Positions 1-10,375 of a DNA stretch of 64,000 bases are shown here, one piece after another; the stretch's first letter is position 1; every line of letters begins with the position of its first letter. Made by a program: the position numbers and the translations under genes. The notes below the pieces were generated by a model, which ran no database searches, was not told the origin of the DNA, and was given only the letters and a program-made list of their open reading frames with translations. This DNA is from Sipunculus nudus (lineage: Eukaryota; Annelida; Sipuncula; Golfingiida; Sipunculidae): NCBI GenBank assembly GCA_026874595.1, contig CM049306.1:109908142-109972141 (forward strand), read 5' to 3'.

Positions 1-757
1 TAAACAATATGTTACATGGTGCTTGAAAACTTGAATAAAATCTACAGTTTTTGGTCAACTGGTTTCAAATTTTTGGTGTTAACAGTTGAAATGCTAACAA
101 AAACATGCTGTGAAAATTAAATCCACAGCAGTTACAGCAAAAAAACGTGCCATGGTCAAAGTTGGGCAAAATTTAAGGTACCAATTTTTTATTTTTGCTA
201 ATATTTTAAAAAATTTAAAAGATTTTGATCTTATTTTGGGTATACAATTTAATTTTGATTAATAAAAGTAATATTACTGGAAAAAAAGTGCTTAGCTTTA
301 ACAAGTTTTGTGTTAAGTGATAAAATTTCTTTCCTGATTATTTACAAAATGCATTATGTTTGGGCCCATCACTTTTTTAAATTATATAATACAGACCTAA
401 TTTCTGGCATGTACATTGGAATTATATAGAGGATTATTTATAGGAAATAGGAGGAAAAACAGATGAGTGGTTTTGATATTAGGCAGTCCTGAAGTGTGAA
501 AATAGGTTTTTAATAAAAAATTGAGGTTTTTCCTTAATTTCTCAAAGGAATGAAGTCGCAAAGACCCAGTTTTCGGCTTGGTAGGAGATCTTGGGGACAT
601 CTAACATTATGCTGAATTTTGGATTCCTAGGTCTTACGGTTTCAAAACGTGCCACATCTACGGACGGACGGAAGGACGGACGGACGGATAGACGGACAGA
701 CGACGGACAATGGACCACGACTATAGCTCAGATGACTTATAGTCAGCTGAGCTAAAA
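1..757 (+). repeat. Family F repeat, 3' portion (copy F0)
   Basis: The sequence aligns by eye with the last ~0.7 kb of three full copies (14765-17386, 35169-37827, 48915-51574). It carries one internal ~0.68-kb unit, a (CGGA)n-like tract around 659-706, and the terminal hairpin at 724-754. The hairpin arms are TAGCTCAGATGACT and AGTCAGCTGAGCTA, with loop TAT and one mismatch. The copy runs off the left edge of the window, so about 1.9 kb should lie upstream. A 67-codon minus-strand reading frame here recurs in other copies, but I see no coding evidence for it. Confidence 0.85.
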
Positions 758-765
758 ATGTTAGC

Positions 766-1014
766 TGTTCTTTTTGTGGTAAAATAGGCCATGTGGCCCG
801 TGTATGTCGCAACGCTAAAACTACTCCTAAAACTGTACGGTTTGATAGAGTAATGTTTAAATAGGATATAACGCCTGATCCTGAACTGGACCGTAGCGCT
901 TTAAAACAAAATTCTCCATCAATCAGTAGACATAACCGTCCTCTGAACCAGGTCCTTAGAGACCCCGATATCAAATGTCCCCATATTTTAGTCAATCTTC
1001 AAAATAACATATAA
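766..1014 (+). pseudogene. Ty3 Gag C-terminus (zinc knuckle) remnant
   Basis: Reading from 766 gives a classic CX2CX4HX4C nucleocapsid knuckle (Cys codons at 766 and 775, His at 790, Cys at 805). A basic stretch follows, then TAG at 862-864, then 49 more open codons in the same frame to TAA at 1012-1014. The protease frame downstream is shifted by +1 relative to this one. This fits the end of Gag and the spacer before protease. The start of Gag is lost at the junction with the F repeat. The internal TAG may be decay or the natural Gag stop. Confidence 0.7.
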
Positions 1015-1018
1015 TAAT

Positions 1019-1978
1019 TTGGTTACAGCTACAGTTAATTCCCTCCAAGTCCAATGTTTATTAGACACGGGAGCTCAAGTCTCTTGTATTGATTGGCATA
1101 CGATACAAAATCTAAACAACAGGGGTACTATTCCGGTTAATCCAGTAAACATTTCATATGTAAAAGGGATCGGAAATATCCATGTTAAAGTTATGGGTCA
1201 GGTTGATTTAACTCTTAAATTGGGGGAATTCAGTACCACACATTCCTTTCTGGTCTTAACATTTAGTAGTGTACCCATAATATTAGGTACGGATTATTTA
1301 CAGAAGTACCAAGCCCAAATTGATTTTTCTCATAATGTTCTCTCCTTAATGAATGGTAAATATCACATTCCACTGTGTAGTAAGGGACGGCCCTCTAATC
1401 ACTCGTATCTCAGAGTTGCGATTAATACTACCTGTCAACCGCTCACAGAAACAATATTACCTGTTTATACTCCGGATCCATACTTCTCGGATACCATTGG
1501 CCAGGTCATTCCTCTTAGCTTATTAAGAAAGTCGAAACGATTAGCTGGGGCGTATAGCATCAATACCTTAACCAATTCAAAAACTGTCATGCGTGTTATG
1601 AATCCTCATACCAAACCAATTAAACTCTCACAGGGTTATCCAATTGCCTCATTCCGTTTACTTTCACCCACATCTGACGCATTCACCATTATCGATCGCC
1701 AAGTCAGTATGGACATTAATCAGGTTAGTGCTAGTAATACCAATGAGGATAACGAGAAGGAATATTATAAAATAGCCCAATCCTTAAACTTCAACTTAGA
1801 AGGAACAGAATTAAATGAACAGGAAAGATATAAATTACTGGCATTTTTAGGCTCAAATCGGGACATTTTTGCTACTAATATTAATGAATTAGGATGTACA
1901 AATGTATTCTCTCATTCAATCGATACTGGTGATGAAACTCCCATTCGACTGGCCCCATACAGAGTAAGCCCCACTTAA
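1019..1978 (+). CDS. Ty3 pol, N-terminal part: aspartic protease and start of RT
   Basis: The protein has the retropepsin active-site motif LLDTGAQVSC near its start and ILGTDYL about 75 residues later, the usual spacing for a retrotransposon protease. A linker and the N-terminal edge of reverse transcriptase follow. The frame is open from 992. The 1019 start is a TTG convention only, since translation would be as a Gag-Pol fusion by frameshift. The segment ends at an in-frame TAA (1976-1978). The next open segment is in the same frame, so one point change splits an otherwise continuous pol. Confidence 0.85.
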   Translation: MVTATVNSLQVQCLLDTGAQVSCIDWHTIQNLNNRGTIPVNPVNISYVKGIGNIHVKVMGQVDLTLKLGEFSTTHSFLVLTFSSVPIILGTDYLQKYQAQIDFSHNVLSLMNGKYHIPLCSKGRPSNHSYLRVAINTTCQPLTETILPVYTPDPYFSDTIGQVIPLSLLRKSKRLAGAYSINTLTNSKTVMRVMNPHTKPIKLSQGYPIASFRLLSPTSDAFTIIDRQVSMDINQVSASNTNEDNEKEYYKIAQSLNFNLEGTELNEQERYKLLAFLGSNRDIFATNINELGCTNVFSHSIDTGDETPIRLAPYRVSPT

Positions 1979-2008
1979 AAGGCTGAAATAGATAGGCAAG
2001 TTCAGGAA

Positions 2009-5000
2009 ATGCTCGATACGGGCATCATCCAAGAATCTACATCCTTATGGCAAGCTCCTGTTTTATTAGTTCCTAAGAAAAATGGACAATATAGATTTGC
2101 TGTGGATTATAGAAAATTAAATGCTATAACTAAGCCGGTAAGTCATCCTTTACCTCGAATTGAGGATGTTTTTGATAGTATTGGACAAGCAAAAGCGCGC
2201 ATATTCTCTGTTCTAGATATGGCCTCTGGATTTTGGCAGATTCCAATGCACCCTGACTCTATTGACAAAACTGGATTTGTCACGCATTCAGGTACATATA
2301 CCTGGAATGTTATGCCCTTCGGTCTTCGTAATGCACCATCATCGTTCTCTTTTACAGTTGGAACTATTTTAAAGGGTTTAAACTTTAAAAATGCTGTAGT
2401 ATATGTTGATGATATACTTGTTTATAGTCGTAATTTATCTGAACATCTCACTCATTTGTCTCAAGTTTTTACTAGACTACGACAAGCTAACTTAAAACTG
2501 AAACCATCCAAATGTCATTTTGCCACTCCTAAGGTCAATTTTTTAGGTCACTATATCACAACTAGTGGTGTTGAAATGGACAAAGCGAAGACACAAGCTG
2601 TTGCCACCTTTCCCCAACCTAAGAACCCTAAACAAATGCGCAGTTTCTTAGGATTATGTAATTACTACAGAAAATTTGTTAAAGATTATTCAAAAATTGC
2701 TTACCCATTGACCAGATTATTGCATAAAGATATTCCATTCAACTGGGATACTGCGTGCCAAAATGCTTTTACTAAACTGAAACAGGCTCTGACTACGGAA
2801 CCTATTGTTTTGGTGTATCCTGATTTTGACAAGGAAATTATTTTATATACTGATGCATCCGATTATGCTATTGGTTATATTTTGGGTCAAAAAGACGACC
2901 ATGGCAAGGAGCGTGTTATTGCCTATGGTGGCCGAAATTTGAGAAATAACGAAACCAGATGGGGCATAACAGATAAAGAGTGTTTAGCTATTATAGAAGG
3001 TATTAAACATTACAATGTGTATCTTGCAAACGACCGGCCATTCACAATCGTGACAGATCATAGGGCTCTGACTTATTTGGACTCCTGTAAAAATTCATCA
3101 GCAAGGCTCGCTCGCTTGGCTATGAAATTACAGCCATATAAATATACAATAGTATATAAGCCTGGAAAATCAAACGTTAATGCGGACGCTCTTTCAAGAA
3201 GAAATTATGATATTAGTTTACAATCCATATCTCGGGAGGACACCCGTGATGTGTCTAGTCTTAGTTTACTTTCTACACAGGCTATTCCGGATCAGACGTC
3301 TGATTTAGTTGAACATCGCTTTACTTATAGCTCTCAGATCATAACTCCTGAAATTAATCAATTACAAGAGTTGGCTCAAGCCTCGCAAAATTACACGGAC
3401 GCGACTCCACAACAGTTATTGGAACATCTTCTTCCTGAGATTACCCCGATACAGGAATTACAGGGTCAAGATGAGGATTTAATACCTATCATAAAATACC
3501 TTAGGAATAAAACTGACTTACCTGATAATCAACGTTTAGCCAGAAACGTTATTTTAGAAAGTCAAAATTATTTTCTGGATAATAATATTCTATACCATCG
3601 TTATTATCCTCGCTCCAGCAGTAAACAAAAAAATGCACCATACATTCAGTTAGTCATTCCCCATATCTTGCGTGATGATATTTTAAGATCTTATCATGAT
3701 TCTTTGGCTGCTGGTTGTCATTTTGGTATTAATTCTACCTACGAAGCCTTACGTCAGAAGTACTACTGGCATTCTATGTATGCTGATATTACAAAATACA
3801 TACGATCTTGTGACGCTTGTCAGGTTGCAAAACGACATTTCCATGCAAGGGATGCACCACTTATTAATTACCCACTGTCCTCTGTGTTCTCTCGAGTCCA
3901 TGTAGACGTCTGTGGCCCCCTGAAAACAACTCCAAAAGGATATAAATATGTTCTTGTCATGGTTGACAGTTTTTCAAAATGGGTAGAGGCTGTTCCATTA
4001 CGAGAACAGAATGCACAGTCTATCGCCAAGGCTATTTATAATACCTTTATTACCAGGTTTGGACCCCCGCACAGCCTCGTTTCGGATATAGGTGCTAACT
4101 TTATGTCCCATTTGATTAAACAATTATGTAAACTTTTTCAAATTACAAAAGTAGAAACAAGTTCTTACCACCCAGCCTCGAATGGTCAGGTGGAAGTTTA
4201 TAACCGCACTTTAGTCCAGTCACTTCGGACATATATAGAAGCGGATCAATCTAATTGGGCTGATTTAATTCCAAGTTTATTAATGGCTTTTCGTTTCAGA
4301 CCTCAGGCACAACTTGATCGCTTTAGCCCATATCAAATTTTGTTTGGTAAGAAACCAACACTTCCATTTGATGTGCAGTTGTTACCTGCACCTAAACTGA
4401 CCAATCCCGATCAGGCATACCTTGATTTATTAACTACACGGCTGAAACAAATCAGGGAGATAGTAGCTGATATTACTTCTGAGACCAAAGATAAAATTAA
4501 ACAGCGACATGATATAAAAGCATCTCAACCTGATTTTCAGGTCGGTGATCGTGTTCTGTTAAAACGTATGGCCAAAACCCCAGGTCTTACGCCAAAATTA
4601 CTCCCCAAATACTTAGGCCCATCCTACATTGCAATAGCCAATTCTAATAATACGTATAAACTTATTGATTGCCGTACTAACAAAGCTTTACCGGCTCTCG
4701 TGCATAGTAATAGGTTAAAAAAATATTTTGATCCCCAGGATCGTCCGACAAATCGTCGCGATCCCCCCGATCATCCCACCGATGATCCACCCTCGACCCG
4801 TGTAGATTCATTCCAGCGTGATACATCCCCTAGAGATCGTGCTATCTTGGATCCAGACAGTCCAGGTCGATCTCAAACTTCCCATGATGCATACGCTGCC
4901 GTTAATAGGCTTATGAAGTGTTCAAAACACCAAGAAAAGCGTGTGTATTTCGTGAAATGGGTATACAAATCACGGAAATCTTCCTGGGAATATGCTGACT

Positions 5001-5083
5001 ATTTTTCGCCCGCACTTATCCGTGAATTTCACATTAAACGAACAATGACCGGTCAGGTACGCAAACGTAAAAACAAAGGTTAA
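2009..5083 (+). CDS. Ty3 pol: reverse transcriptase, RNase H, integrase, chromodomain-like tail
   Basis: This is a 1024-codon open frame that continues pol after the TAA at 1976-1978. RT: first catalytic Asp in LDMASGFWQI (residue 70) and YVDD at 132-135. RNase H: Asp282, Glu324 and Asp350. Integrase: zinc-binding H563/H571/C601/C604, then Asp633, Asp693 and Glu729 (exact D35E spacing). The last ~70 residues, with VYFVKW and SSWEYADYF, look like a chromodomain, a targeting module of many Ty3 integrases. All visible catalytic residues are present. The first ATG is internal to RT and not a biological start. Confidence 0.92.
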   Translation: MLDTGIIQESTSLWQAPVLLVPKKNGQYRFAVDYRKLNAITKPVSHPLPRIEDVFDSIGQAKARIFSVLDMASGFWQIPMHPDSIDKTGFVTHSGTYTWNVMPFGLRNAPSSFSFTVGTILKGLNFKNAVVYVDDILVYSRNLSEHLTHLSQVFTRLRQANLKLKPSKCHFATPKVNFLGHYITTSGVEMDKAKTQAVATFPQPKNPKQMRSFLGLCNYYRKFVKDYSKIAYPLTRLLHKDIPFNWDTACQNAFTKLKQALTTEPIVLVYPDFDKEIILYTDASDYAIGYILGQKDDHGKERVIAYGGRNLRNNETRWGITDKECLAIIEGIKHYNVYLANDRPFTIVTDHRALTYLDSCKNSSARLARLAMKLQPYKYTIVYKPGKSNVNADALSRRNYDISLQSISREDTRDVSSLSLLSTQAIPDQTSDLVEHRFTYSSQIITPEINQLQELAQASQNYTDATPQQLLEHLLPEITPIQELQGQDEDLIPIIKYLRNKTDLPDNQRLARNVILESQNYFLDNNILYHRYYPRSSSKQKNAPYIQLVIPHILRDDILRSYHDSLAAGCHFGINSTYEALRQKYYWHSMYADITKYIRSCDACQVAKRHFHARDAPLINYPLSSVFSRVHVDVCGPLKTTPKGYKYVLVMVDSFSKWVEAVPLREQNAQSIAKAIYNTFITRFGPPHSLVSDIGANFMSHLIKQLCKLFQITKVETSSYHPASNGQVEVYNRTLVQSLRTYIEADQSNWADLIPSLLMAFRFRPQAQLDRFSPYQILFGKKPTLPFDVQLLPAPKLTNPDQAYLDLLTTRLKQIREIVADITSETKDKIKQRHDIKASQPDFQVGDRVLLKRMAKTPGLTPKLLPKYLGPSYIAIANSNNTYKLIDCRTNKALPALVHSNRLKKYFDPQDRPTNRRDPPDHPTDDPPSTRVDSFQRDTSPRDRAILDPDSPGRSQTSHDAYAAVNRLMKCSKHQEKRVYFVKWVYKSRKSSWEYADYFSPALIREFHIKRTMTGQVRKRKNKG

Positions 5084-6621
5084 ATACACTGACTGTACTC
5101 ACCCGTATATAGACCCTAATAGTGAGATGACGAGGATATCATCCGTTTCATTTTCATATATTATATCATCACTCTGCAGATGTGTTGGTCTTACACATAA
5201 ATAGCTATAGCAATAAAATTACCATCTTAAATCCTTGAGGTTAAGATCAATACACACATTTGTTGAGAGATTTACTATTCTCATATGTCATTCCTCATAC
5301 TTATTCATCCATTCCTTGTCCCCTTACAGAAAATGGGCATCAAACGGGAAGAAATACATTCCACTTACTGTTAGGAATCCTTCTTTATATTGTTTTGGCA
5401 ATCGTGGAAATTAAAACGCATGTTGCGTCACGGACTTCCTATTACGATTCTTACGATGAAACATCACGGCGTAGTGTATTTGGTTAACTCGTGTCCTACA
5501 CGGGAGGACCCCACTTCCTATGAAACGGACGTAGACAATAAAGTCGCTACAAATCCATTAAAAGTTCCGGGTCAGGCACTCAAAACAGCAATGTTTCCTG
5601 CTGTACCTCCGTTCATGGCATCGTTGTCCACGATGTCCATGACGGATAATACAACGCATGCTACGTTGTATCCACTATCTGATAATGTATCATTAGATGG
5701 TGCAATATCACGTTGAGGTTATTTACTTATGTAGCGTCTATTTAGAATATTGTCGCTATATGTATATGTATATATATCTTTGTTATATGATATTGTCTTT
5801 TTATGATATTTCTTGATAATACATGACATAGGTAGCATTATTCTTGTTGTTACGATTGTACATATACTTATTCTTATTGTTCCTTAATACGTGCATATTG
5901 AAAAAAAAACAATGAAAAAAAATGTACAAAAGCTTTAAAATCACTAAAGAAAAAGGCTGTTTGACTACTAGTATGTATAATTTTTGCCTCGTTGCAAATA
6001 AGCCATGCATATATCTGTATACTTATTATACCTTATCATTATATCTTATGTGTAGTTAATCATCACTACATACCATGTGTAGATCTCATTGATGTATATT
6101 TATCCTGCATTATATTCTTATCATATTATGTATATTGGTCTTTTCATATGTATCTTTAAATATATATTTCTATATATGTATTTCCCTGTGATTGTCCCTT
6201 CATGAAACTTATTGAATATTATCATACAATTAAGGGACAACTATTTTACCTTCTTGCTGTGTTACGATAAGATGTACTCCAACACACACAAAAAATATAT
6301 AAAAACAAAAACCAACTAGCATACTAGAGATAGCTCCTAGTATATTGTATTATCCATGTTTCCTGATACTATATTGATGTTTATGGATTGTACTGCCGCT
6401 GCAGCCAGTACTTTGATGCGATTTTTCATGTTATACTATTGATACTTCTTGTATTTTATATATGTCTATCGTTATGATCATTATTGTTATTATACATATA
6501 TTCACCGATTTATCCTATTATTCTTGCTTACATTGTTCTAATGTTGTACACATTGTCCTCAGTGTGTTGTTCATCTTCCTGTGTATTTGACCCGGAGTTC
6601 AAATTTTGAGCCCCAGGGATA
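5084..6621 (+). other. Long post-pol region of the Ty3 element
   Basis: About 1.5 kb separates the pol stop from the 3' LTR, longer than in most Ty3 elements. Frames at 5260-5487 and 5390-5716 (75 and 108 codons) have no domain, signal peptide or membrane segment I can recognise. From about 5720 it is AT-rich with TATATG runs. It could be a decayed third reading frame, a long 3' untranslated region, or an inserted repeat. I do not call a gene. Confidence 0.5.
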
Positions 6622-7539
6622 TGTTATGTGGTAAGAGGTGTTAATATCTATTATAAATAATTACTGATTTTAACGCAATATTTTGGTACACATAAGATCA
6701 GTTACCAGTTCAGCAGATGGAAAGACAGATTGAGCGACAGAGAGAAATGATAATAGCCTAAATTGGTGTACCAACGCATTGTCTACCATTGTAAGACAGG
6801 TGTTTGGATTCCGATCTCCATATGTCGGTTAGCATATAGGTTTAGAAAAGAAGCTGATAAATGAGTATTTTAATGGACATAAATTCTGAATGCAGACAAC
6901 CAGTGATTACTATAGACTGGTATAATTGTTATAGCCATGTGAATGTAAACTTAATCAAGTAAGCCAAAATAGATTCTGTTATTATAGGCATCAGCAGAAG
7001 CCAGGTTTAGATCTGGATGACAGTGTAAAATGATATAAAAGTCAAAGGTACGGTGAATACCAGCCAACGCATGAGGCAGTAATTTAGGACAGGAAAACTG
7101 TACCAAAAGTGAGTCAGTAAGTAGCTGGGTCACACAGAATTGATTAGGAAACAAATAGGTACCCTGAATATATTAATGACAGGAATATAATGATATTACA
7201 TGAGCTTTAGGTAAAACAAGGAAAAAGTTTGTGCGTAGGCGAAAGCCGAAGCCATATATGGTTATCTAAACATTCAGGTATGTCATAATGACACATATCC
7301 AATATCCAATAGAAAAAGTGTAAGATGATGTAAAGGTTTGTGACGTAGTAATACTGATACAAAATCCTGTGTTGGGCTGGGAACTGGCAGACAGACCCAC
7401 GCCATCATCAACATGTAAACCAAGACAACTGGAAATAAACAGCACAATATCCAACTTGGACTGTCTCAGTTATTCACCAGACGCGCCGTGTGACTGTGTT
7501 ATGGCCAGGGAAGAACTCCCCTAATTCCCCGTTGTAACA
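6622..7539 (+). repeat. 3' LTR of the Ty3 element
   Basis: The segment begins TGTTATGTGG and ends TTGTAACA, giving inverted ends TGTTA/TAACA. A poly(A) signal AATAAA is at about 7434-7439. The polypurine tract before it is weak (CCCCAGGGATA), so the left boundary is tentative. The right boundary is better placed, because unrelated sequence with its own terminal hairpin begins within 12 bases. Confidence 0.55.
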
Positions 7540-7580
7540 CTAAAACCACAGTATCCCCGACTTTGTCTAGGGATACAACT
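7540..7580 (+). repeat. 3'-terminal hairpin of an E-type Helentron-like repeat
   Basis: The hairpin at 7551-7576 (GTATCCCCGAC, loop TTT, GTCTAGGGATAC) matches, in the opposite orientation, the end of the element at 29868. It lies directly against the Ty3 LTR, suggesting that the retrotransposon inserted just inside the end of an older repeat. Confidence 0.65.
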
Positions 7581-7639
7581 TAACCTTTGATGTAGTTCAT
7601 AGTGCAAAGTATTAGATGGGCAAATATATATTTCATATT

Positions 7640-7795
7640 TTATTTTTCACCAAATAGCAGGGCCATTTCCTCTTAGCATTTTCAAATGCTAATATATTTA
7701 AAATAAAAACAGAAATGAGTATATTTTGCATTTGCTAAAATTTTACAAAATTCAGCTGAGCGCCATGACCCATGGGTCCCTTATGTCACTATAAT
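7640..7795 (-). repeat. 5'-end fragment of a family F repeat
   Basis: Read on the minus strand it begins with the palindrome GACCCATGGGTC, then GCTCAGCTG, as in the 5' ends at 14765 and 48915. It continues like the diverged copy that ends near 54912. It is truncated after ~150 bp. The rest of 7577-8148 holds nothing else I recognise apart from a C16 run at 8120-8135. Confidence 0.65.
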
Positions 7796-8148
7796 GCCAT
7801 AATGTCACTATATAAATCATGTTTGCAAGTATATTAAAGATGTGAAAGTTTGTCCAATTTATCTAATGAACACTGAAATTTTGTCCAGACAAGTTTCCAT
7901 GGAAGCATTATGAACATAAGCTTCTTATTACTATCAAAAAACAATTGTGATAATAAACATCTGGATCAGAGTTTGTATAAATCCTGATAAACATAGACTG
8001 AAGGTAACCTTTGTACCAATCTTGGTGCAACATTTAAAGCCCTTTTCAAAAACAAAGTACAAGGACACCTGAGAAAACACATATGAAATTTAGAGGTTTT
8101 ATTAGAAATTCTATTATGACCCCCCCCCCCCCCCCACTACTAATAATA

Positions 8149-8943
8149 ACTAGAATACGGGTAGTCGACAAGCGACTCCGTGTATCCGCCAAAATCAGAG
8201 AAGGACGGGTGAAGTGAGGCATGGATTGAGTGGCAAGGGAAAAACATGCACACATCACATAAACATGATTGTAGGTGGCGCCACCTGTTATTTGAACGAG
8301 AAACTATCCAAGATGTATACACATGCAAAATTTCATGTGGAAAAGTCCAACCACTGTAGAGATATGAGTGATTTTATCCAACAGCAGACAAACAGATGGA
8401 CGCTGTGCAAAAATTGCTGCAGGAGGCACCACCATTTTTGTGTATGTTATAAAGCTATCCAAGGGCTACATTTGTGTAAATTTTTTCCTGATTGGTCAAA
8501 CTAGTCCGGAGATATAAGCATGGATGTCTACAGTGTGAACATGAATGTAGGTGGTGCCACCTGTCATAAAATTAAGAAAGCTATCCAGGATGTATACGCA
8601 TGCCGAATTACAGGTAATTTGGTCAAACCACTGTAGAGATATGAGTGATTTTAACCCAAGGCAGACAAACAGATGGACGCTGTGCAAAAATGGCTGCAGG
8701 TGGCGCCACCATTTTTGTGTATGTTATAAAGCTATCCAAGGGCTTCATTTTATGTAAAATTTTTTCCTGATTGGTTGAACGAGTCCGAAGATATAAGCAT
8801 GGATGTCTACAGCGTGAACGTGAATGTAGGTGGCACCACCTGTCATAAAATCAAGAAAGCTATGCGGGATGTATGTGCATGCCGAATTTGAGGTAATTTG
8901 GTCAAACCACTGCAGAGATATGAGTGATTTTAACCTAAGGCGG
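8149..8943 (+). mobile_element. Tandem-core Helentron-like element, 3' truncated (copy A)
   Basis: The 5' end ACTAGAATACGGG is followed by a small hairpin (8161-8179; GTAGTCG/CGACTCC arms) and the subterminal sequence GTATCCGCCAAAA (8182-8194). About two tandem units of ~280 bp follow, with GGTGGCGCCACC-type palindromes. The typical 3' end (AGGTCA triplet, CGG tract, hairpin) is missing. The design matches non-autonomous Helentron-associated elements such as the oyster 'pearl' repeats. It encodes no protein. Confidence 0.75.
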
Positions 8944-9331
8944 ACTTGCCTGGTGGTCACTGAATGGGGAGGACGTGTTTTGTTTTGGCTGCAATTTTTG
9001 CTTTAATTTTCAACCTAAAGGGATATTTCTGGCTCACAAATTTCATGCAGAAGGGGTAGATAGGTGATGTTGCTTCTTTAAACCCCTCTGGTTAAAAATG
9101 TTGATTAGATAAATTTAAAATAGTAGCTAATTTTAAGTGAAAATATAATTCAATAGCCTGAACAAAAGGCTTTCAAAATTTTGGTGGAAACCCACACCTG
9201 CAGGGTGCAAGTGTACTACACCAGGCAAGAGCAAGTGTGTGTCAATGTTCAGTGGGCCTTGTGAAATGATGCGGAACATGTAAACTTTGTAGTGTGGCTG
9301 GCCAAAACTTGAAATATATAGATATGTTATT
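8944..9331 (+). other. Unassigned stretch, possibly the LINE 5' leader
   Basis: It lies between the truncated copy A and the LINE ORF1 start. I see no reading frame or known repeat end. It may be the 5' untranslated region of the LINE, whose start cannot be placed without another copy. Confidence 0.3.
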
Positions 9332-10136
9332 ATGATAAAGAGACAGAGGTCACAGTCTATTTCACCACGGGATTACAAAAAAGTAAAAGGATTAGAGGGA
9401 CTATCAGAAGAAGGGGATAGTGAAAGTGAAAATAAAACTACAGAGATGGCTGGTATAACAGAGGAAACACTCAAAAAACTACTTTCAGAGCAAAAGGAGG
9501 ACTTAATTAAAGAATTTGATGAACGGTTGAGAAAATGTGTTGCAGGCTTGACTCAGAGGGTAGAAGTTCTTGAAAATGAGAATGAACAATTAATAGCTGA
9601 AGTGAAATCCCTGAGCCAAAAAATAATGGTTGCAGAAGAAGCTGCTAAACAGGCTGAACTTAAGGTAACTGAATCCTTGAGGAGAGCTGTGGATATTGAA
9701 CAATATAGCCGGCGTTCAAACCTCAAGGTTTATGGTATCCCTGAAGGGGGACAAAATGAAAACTGCAAAAAAGCTGTCCTTGATATGATTAGACATAAAC
9801 TAAAAACTGCAATTGAGGACAGAGACATTGATATTGTACATCATGTGGAAAAATATACGAAAACTGGAACAAAGGAGCCAAGGCCAAAAGTAGCCAGATT
9901 TGTGCATTGGGAGGATAAATTGGCAGTCATGAGGGAAAGACGTCCCTGGGACTAAAATGCTTATTGTGGATGATTTGTGCTATGCCTTGCTTGGAGTATT
10001 TCAAAGGGTCAAATCAGACCCAAGAGTGGAGAGGGCATGGACATGGGACTCGAATATTTTTGTTCTTAATAAGAATAACCAGCGTCAATACAAAGTTGGG
10101 TATGGTGATGTCCTTGATGATGTTTTTAAGGAATAA
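9332..10136 (+). pseudogene. LINE ORF1 protein (L1/Tx1-like), frameshifted
   Basis: Codons from 9332 give a charged N-terminus, a coiled coil (about residues 55-125, with LTQRVEVLENENEQL), and an RRM-like core with SNLKVYGIPE, the layout of L1-type ORF1 RNA-binding chaperones. The frame breaks near 9950. The expected C-terminal part (KMLIVDD onward, then VERAWTWDS) continues in another frame to TAA at 10134-10136. ORF1p coats the element's RNA for target-primed reverse transcription. The copy is dead. Confidence 0.75.
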
Positions 10137-10375
10137 ATATAGCAAGAAAGTAATCTGTATAAGTGTTTGGTAACTAATGATGACTGTGAAATTCTGTTTT
10201 GAGTTTTGGTCAGCATACATAATATATCCCATGTTGACTCATTGGCTCACACACACACATTGTTACAGTTATGTCATTCTTGTATGTTGTTCTGCTTTTC
10301 TTGGTAATAAATATACACATTATTTAATGCTACTTCAAATGACCAGAATATAAAAGGAAAGCCAACATGTGATTA

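Larger units (their letters stand above)
758..7539 (+). mobile_element. Ty3/gypsy LTR retrotransposon, 5' part missing from view
   Basis: The order is gag zinc knuckle, aspartic protease, reverse transcriptase, RNase H, integrase with D-D35-E, and a chromodomain-like tail, followed by ~1.5 kb of non-coding sequence and a 3' LTR. This is Ty3/gypsy (Metaviridae-type) order. No 5' LTR or primer binding site is visible, because family F sequence abuts gag at 757/758. Either F inserted into gag or the element was truncated there. Pol is open apart from one stop, so the copy is fairly young but not functional as it stands. Confidence 0.9.
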
